DNA of 64,000 bases, from the NCBI GenBank assembly GCA_977017575.1, contig CDRNVI010000018.1:248001-312000 (forward strand), read 5' to 3'. The notes below the pieces were generated by a model. The model made no database searches. It was not told the origin of the DNA and saw nothing but the letters and a program-made list of their open reading frames with translations. The stretch's first letter is position 1. Each line of letters begins with the position of its first letter. Shown in pieces: positions 59,290 to 64,000 of this stretch. A program made the translations under genes and the position numbers. Source of the stretch: Paramoeba atlantica. Its lineage: Eukaryota; Discosea.

Positions 59290-60140
59290 TTAGTACCTTG
59301 TTATGTTCGGTATCGGGGTCGCCATTCTCGGGCGGCAGCACAAGGGGCGGCGCAAGGGGTGGCACAGGAAGCTGGAGAGAGGGCGGCACAAGGGGTGGCA
59401 CAGGGAGTGGCACAGGGGGCGGCACAGGACATATATTAGGACATATTCCTCTTGTGTAACCCCTGCTATTGGTGGTGAGTTGCTTGGAAGTTGAAATGTT
59501 GTCGGCAGCTCCGGGTGAAGATCTTGTAATTTCTTGAAGGTTTCCTCGTCTGTAAGCGTGCGGGTTCTTATTTTCTGATCAAGTTCTTCGATCCTATTTT
59601 TCCAAATAATTTTGTAAATCTTGACATCAACATGTGGTGGTAGAGTTCCTCCGAAATTTTTCGCCGCTTTGTGTCCTATCATTCCTTCGTATTTGACTGA
59701 TACTTTCCCAAGACTTTCCCGTCGACTTACTTTCGTGACCACGCCCTTTGGTACGCTTAGATTGGGTTGACCATCGAACACCCACACAACTATGCATTCG
59801 GCGCCTGCTTTTATGTTGCACAAGCTACTCCAAAGGGCATCTGGAGCTATTGGAAAATGAATTAGTGGGTTGATCGTGCGCAAGAGGCTTTTGGCAAAAA
59901 CAGTACTGAAAACGGCTTCACTAGACTCATGTTGGATGCGATCTGTGTTATCTGTAAATGGTATGATCGGCGTGGGAATAAATTCTGTAGAACTCTCGGT
60001 GCGTGCTTCAAACGGATGGGGTGGAGGGATTGTATTTACCGAAATTGTTGACCCGACATTCTCAATTTGCGGTGGCGACTCACAGTCTTGGAAAATATGG
60101 TCTGTATTGTAAGTCACGACCGGAGACTTTTCGGCATCAG
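59290..60140 (-). pseudogene. Family C-type N-terminal scrap with barrel domain
   Basis: Minus: AEKSPVVTYNTDHIF..., FPIAPDALWSS, barrel ECIVVWVFDGQ...GTLPPHVDVKIYKIIW, then a jump to TDEETFKKLQDLHPELP and ITQEE-like sequence that normally precedes RT. RT is absent; the end is a C-rich tandem repeat (TGTGCCACCCCTTG type). An internal deletion joined pre-RT sequence to the 3' region. Confidence 0.72.
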
Positions 60141-60204
60141 AACAAAAAGGGGTGGTTAAACAAAAAGGGGTGGTTACAACAAGGTACAGGCGACCAGGCG
60201 TGTT

Positions 60205-61205
60205 ACCATCCAGGGGCAACGATTCATTAGATTAATCGGTCGTTGGACCAATGTCAAGACAGAATGATATTGAGGGATAACAATCCCAAGTACAGCCGAG
60301 CAATATACGAGACGCCCCACCGCCGCCTCAAGCTCTGCAAAAGTCACCGAGTAAAATTTGTCCATGCTCAATTTGTGGACGACCTTAGGTCCGAGCGACA
60401 CCTTATGACCAGCATGGTCATAGCGTACACCATTAAATATGTAGTCTTCCGACGGTGCGCTCCCAGCGTCCTTAAACAGCGCCCCCGCTTCCGTACATTT
60501 GCGATCAATAAATGTTGCGTATTCGGCAGCCTCACGACGGGTTCCAGCAAATCTCACCCCGTCGATATATACGTCAATTCCAAAGCACACAGGCTTATAG
60601 CTATCACGAGCATTGCAAAATTCCATATGGCCGGCTATAGTAGCCGTAATAGTGTGCATAATCTCGGGGGCACAGCGGTGTCCCATCGGCAGTACTGCCA
60701 TCTCGTAGACTTCACCATCTTCTCCTACGAAACGAAATTTCCGGCGCGCCTTCGGGGGAATAGGAACTTGGTAGAAACCACATGACAGATCTCTTTTTAC
60801 CCCAATTTCATTTTCAACTCTGTGAAGGTATTTCGATGGATGCATTAGAGGAACGTGGGGTTCGTATGATCTCAACCGGTTATTGTCCGTCTGCGTCCAC
60901 GAAATAAACCGACGGCGCTTTTTTCCTGTGTCGTCAATCTCCACAACCGTAAACGGAACCATGTACTGTAACGTAGGCCGACGTTGAATCTCTTCTGATG
61001 ATACGTGTTTTAACACACCGAAGGAAATCAATTTGCTAATATCACTTAGGGGTAGTGAGCCCCTTTTCTTTGGTTCGGGATCCGGCTTCGCGGGCAGCCA
61101 TAACAAATGGGTTAAAACTTCCTTAAATCTCTTCTGCTGCGCCGGCATCATCCAAGACTGTATTTTCTCAATATCGAGGAGTGGGGTTCCCGTCTTTACA
61201 TGCAA
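60205..61205 (-). pseudogene. YR copy 2 reverse transcriptase
   Basis: RRFISWTQTDNNRL, motif A KRDLSCGFYQVPI, motif B LPMGHRCAPEIMH, motif C IDVYIDGVRFAG. Motif C is YIDG, as in copy 1. The frame is open to the composite insertion at 60204. Confidence 0.87.
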
Positions 61206-61209
61206 TGGA

Positions 61210-61541
61210 ATGCTAAACTCGTCCGGACCTGCAAGTTTAGAACTGCGTCGCGGTGATACGATTGAATGCTTCTTTAAGTAAGGAACTTGCTCAAAACTTT
61301 CGCGAACATCTGTGGCGGTTACAAATGGACGTCCATCACTGGAAGCTTTTCGGTTACTCGTTGCGTCCCAAGCGCCTTCGCGGTTGTCTGCGGGCGTGCA
61401 TTGTAACGGAGTAGAGACTCGAGGTTGAGATGCTTCGCTAGGTTTTGCAGGTCGTTTATGCTTAACTTGCCTTTTTCCACTTCCCCTAAACAGGTACGTA
61501 ATCGCGCCGCGCTTTATAGAGTGGGTCCCGTAGCCCGGCCC
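61210..61541 (-). pseudogene. YR copy 2 recombinase C-terminal part
   Basis: Minus: GTHSIKRGAIT (box II, again Lys at the HxxR arginine), then one frame over KLSINDLQNLAKH and LESLLRYNARP with the catalytic H and Y. The frame change near 61490 is an indel or part of the normal overlap with the RT frame. Confidence 0.7.
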
Positions 61542-62522
61542 GGATGTTCAACTCCAGTGCACCACCCCATTGTCAACTCCAGCGCACCACTTTTTTCACC
61601 ATAGTCGATGGTCGTTCCCGTTTTCTGCGCCTCACCATAGTCGAACATCGTTCCTTTTTCCTTTCACCATAAAAATTTACCCAGAGTATTTAAATAAAGC
61701 GTAGTACACGTGTAAGATTTGAGTAAGAAACTTTATTAGACAAGAATTTATTCACCTTTACAAAATGCGCAGCATGGCGCCAAAAACGCATGAAAGCTTC
61801 CACTTCCCTCGAAGCAAGCGCTGAAAGCAACCAAGTGGAAAGTGACCAAGTGGAATGCCCTGCAAAGGGCCTATCGGGCAGTGTCATTCGATTTCCCGAG
61901 CTCGAGTAAAACGCTATCGGGCGAAAAAAAGAAGACAAAGTGCGAAAGTGTAAAGTGGAGAAGATCAGCACCAAGTACAGTACTGTAACCCCCCTTTAAT
62001 ATACCCCCCCCAAACCCCCCTATCATAGAGACAAAACGCATTATTCTACGTTAAAGGGGGTTACAGTATTTGAAATGTGTTCAACTTTTTTATTATTTGC
62101 GAATGAGTGTGAAGCTCAGTTTTGAAATGTATAGTACATTAATATTTTAATCTTTTTTACGCATGGAGATCACCGCGGCATACTCCCGAATTTTGCCCCC
62201 CTCGAGTGCCTACTCTGCTTTCATTCATTGGTTATTTCAAATAAAAAATAGCTACTTTTATAAGTAACTTATTTCCTTTTTGACTTACCTAGTGTTGAAA
62301 CACCGCGAAACAGCGCGAAACACCGCGAAACAACGCTTTACGTCATTCGCAGCCCCTCAGGTGTCCCTAGGTATAATAACCCGGACGGTGGTTTAGTACT
62401 TCTCTGAATATTTGATGGTGCATTGGAAATGATAATATAGTTTTTAGGAAAACGTGGTGTACTGGAAATGACAAAAAAAATTCTCATTTGAAAAAAAAGT
62501 GGTGCGTTGGTGTTGACAATCC
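61542..62522. mobile_element. Mutator-like non-autonomous TIR element, 981 bp, 9-bp TSD
   Basis: Plus-strand start GGATGTTCAACTCCAGTGC and end GTTGGTGTTGACAATCC are inverted repeats. GCCCGGCCC (61533-61541) and GCCCGGTCC (62523-62531) are the flanking copies. Subterminal motifs of the TGTCAACTCCAGCGCACCAC type recur at both ends. Internal AT-rich sequence with C7/C6 runs; no transposase. Confidence 0.72.
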
Positions 62523-63998
62523 GCCCGGTCCTAGAATCCGACGGATTGTGTGGTCCATTTGCCTCACTTCGGTGAAGCACATTTGCTGTTGTGTGGTTAG
62601 ATTGCTTATATAATTTTCCAGCATTCTCGTTCCTTCTCCTCGTATTACAGCGTACATGTACGGCCGATACGGATTCATTCGCGTGGCCTTGGTTCGTCGT
62701 CCCCAATAAATGATTATTTCCTCTTGGCTTACCTCCACAAAGTGCTGCCGCATAAGTTGTGCGGTTTCCGTCCACGGAGCTGCCGCCTTCCAACACAGAA
62801 TAGCGGCCATCGCTTCCGCTCGCGATACTTGCGTACAGAGGCGGTGTAGCAGGCGTGGCGTGAGCGGCTCCATTTGCCGAACCGGTTCGCCCGCTTTCGC
62901 GAAGAGCTTCAGAGGAGTCGCGTTCATGTCCTGCATTGCTAGGAGGGCCTGAAGGCTTCGGCCGTATCCTAGCTTTGTCGAGGGTGCTAACGGGAGCGAA
63001 TCGACGAAGGCTACGGCACTCAAAGCGGGTACCGTGAACCGATTGCGTAAACAGTAATCCTGCGCCCGAATCCAGAGTCTTTCCTTCGCGGCCCACGTCG
63101 ACGTCGCCCACATGGGTTCTATGGCCTCGTGGACCATGTGGGCTAAAGGGTCGGATTCGTTGACTTGTAATATGGCGCATGTCAGGGCCTTCCTGGTTGT
63201 TAGGGGCCGCCTGATCAGAGGAGACTGATGCGCCCCTGGCGAGGGCGAGGAGAGCCCGACCACAGCACGCGTGGAAGTCACGTAGTGCTTCATCCGTTTC
63301 CTCTTTATCGGGTTTCGTCGCAAAATATCTAGAGGCCGCGTGTTCAATTTTGTCGTAATATTCACCCGCCGCCTTTTCAGCGGTTGTTGAACGCGCTCCA
63401 CGGGAGCCCAGTAAGCGTTGCGCAGCTCCTCAATCAACATTTCAGCGACCTTTACGAAATGACCGTCGTCCCACGTCTCAAGCTCACGGGCTGCATAAAT
63501 CCACTCCGTCAGAATTTTGAAAATACGTTCGCGATGAGGGGGTGGATTGAACCGGACACCGAACTGGGGGTATTCACGTAGCTCGCGAACTAACTCCCGA
63601 GGTTTGAACTCATCTTGCGAATTAATCCACGGACCCCATGTACGGGGCCGGACAGCTGAGAACTCGCGGGGACCAGAGATTTGCAACGACCCTATTTCCT
63701 CTTCCCCCGGCTCGAGAACTTCGCCGTCTGGCATTTTAGCTTCCACTTTAACGATATCCAAATCGTAGTACAGGATACGAGAGTGAGGAAACGGATAACC
63801 AGTCCCCGGAAAATCGTCCCACTCGGCCCGCAACTCCTGTCTTGACTTATCCCGATACCGAAACTTCACTGTTCCCGTCACTGTAGTGGTAAAGTCATCC
63901 CCTTGCTCTGACCACTCAGCTTGAACCTTAACTTTGTGCCCTTTGCGCAAGAAAACACGTACACGCTCACAGAATTCTTCCAACCGTGATCCTGGCAT
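62523..63998 (-). pseudogene. YR copy 2 Gag-like + tyrosine recombinase N-terminal part
   Basis: Starts MPGSRLEEFCERVRVF two bases from the window end, so the start may be internal. KVKVQAEWSEQ...LRAEWDDFPGT...ILYYDLDIVKVE is the barrel-like segment; LVRELREYPQFGVRFN matches the copy 1 Gag. Then MWATSTWAAKERLW and ILCWKAAAPWTETAQLM, where the box I arginine is replaced by Pro. In this copy Gag and YR are one frame. Cut at 62522 by the TIR element. Confidence 0.8.
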
Positions 63999-64000
63999 TA

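Larger units (their letters stand above)
58781..60190 (-). mobile_element. Composite C-type insertion: truncated SL, two 18-bp units, C N-terminal scrap, structured 3' region, pentamer tail; 14-bp TSD
   Basis: Flanked by CGACCAGRCGTGTT (58767-58780, 60191-60204; one mismatch). Minus strand: CTGTACCTTGTTG (60189-60177), two units of AACCACCCCTTTTTGTTT, a C-type ORF scrap (about 60140-59290), four GTTGAAGCTGAG repeats (59060-59165), hairpins, and a terminal AATAC repeat (58799-58781). Confidence 0.75.
58206..64000 (-). mobile_element. YR retroelement copy 2 on the minus strand, doubly interrupted
   Basis: Order on the minus strand: Gag-like + YR (63998-62523), TIR element (62522-61542), end of YR and RT (61541-60205), composite C-type insertion (60190-58781), RNase H (58766-58291), short 3'UTR, A-run (about 58216-58206). 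The 5' end lies beyond the window, so SL presence is unknown. Confidence 0.82.

Noticed and set aside
59293-59303. Plus-strand SL end (GTACCTTGTT) near 59295
   Set aside because: Only ten bases match, it is opposite to the surrounding unit's strand, and nothing element-like follows.

Overview
The window is a eukaryotic retrotransposon nest with no recognisable host gene. The best clue to the organism is a recurring ~39-nt sequence containing the block GATACAGTTTCTGTAC and ending CCTTGTTG. That block is identical to part of the trypanosomatid spliced-leader (SL, mini-exon) exon, so the host is probably a euglenozoan (kinetoplastid or diplonemid-like) that trans-splices its mRNAs. At least eight full or nearly full SL copies and four 5'-truncated ones are present. 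They sit at the 5' ends of retroelement copies, which mostly end in poly(A). Many copies are therefore integrated cDNAs of mature, trans-spliced, polyadenylated transcripts.

Families seen: (A) and (C) non-LTR elements with one long ORF: N-terminal basic/low-complexity region, small beta-barrel-like domain, RT, CCHC finger and a PD..D restriction-like endonuclease (REL). (B) a REL element with N-terminal C2H2/CCHC fingers, a YLDD RT and a structured 3'UTR. (F) an R2/NeSL-like REL element with three Cys-His repeats. An APE-RT-RNase H element (ingi/I-like) on the minus strand. A VIPER/TATE/Ngaro-like tyrosine-recombinase (YR) retroelement: Gag-like, YR, RT, RNase H. Smaller units: 'D', an SL-led C-rich retrocopy; 'E', a ~420-bp repeat with complementary ends; two non-autonomous TIR elements with 9-bp target duplications (Mutator-like); a tRNA-derived SINE; and 17/18-bp tandem arrays at element borders.

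Layout: 1-5102 an A2 copy split by A1 (8-bp TSD). 5449-15008 an SL-led YR element split by E, a tandem duplication and an intact A2. 15009-18592 a B copy damaged by a (CAA)9 insertion and by E. 18598-27703 a head-to-tail stack of deleted C, D/C chimera (with SINE) and B2. 27895-33502 C copy 2, split by a Mutator-like element. 33641-43850 18-bp array and C', split by the minus-strand APE element. 43851-48545 B3, antisense B4, antisense D, an antisense A fragment and an antisense C'' remnant. 48552-53470 F, inserted into the antisense C'' that continues to 56250. 56249-58023 17-bp array, YR RNase H scrap, A scrap and E dimer. 58206-64000 a minus-strand YR element split by a composite C-type insertion and a second Mutator-like element.

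The intact-looking A1, A2, C and F ORFs encode enzymes for target-primed reverse transcription. Poly(A) tails abutting the next SL suggest that earlier tails serve as landing sites for later insertions.
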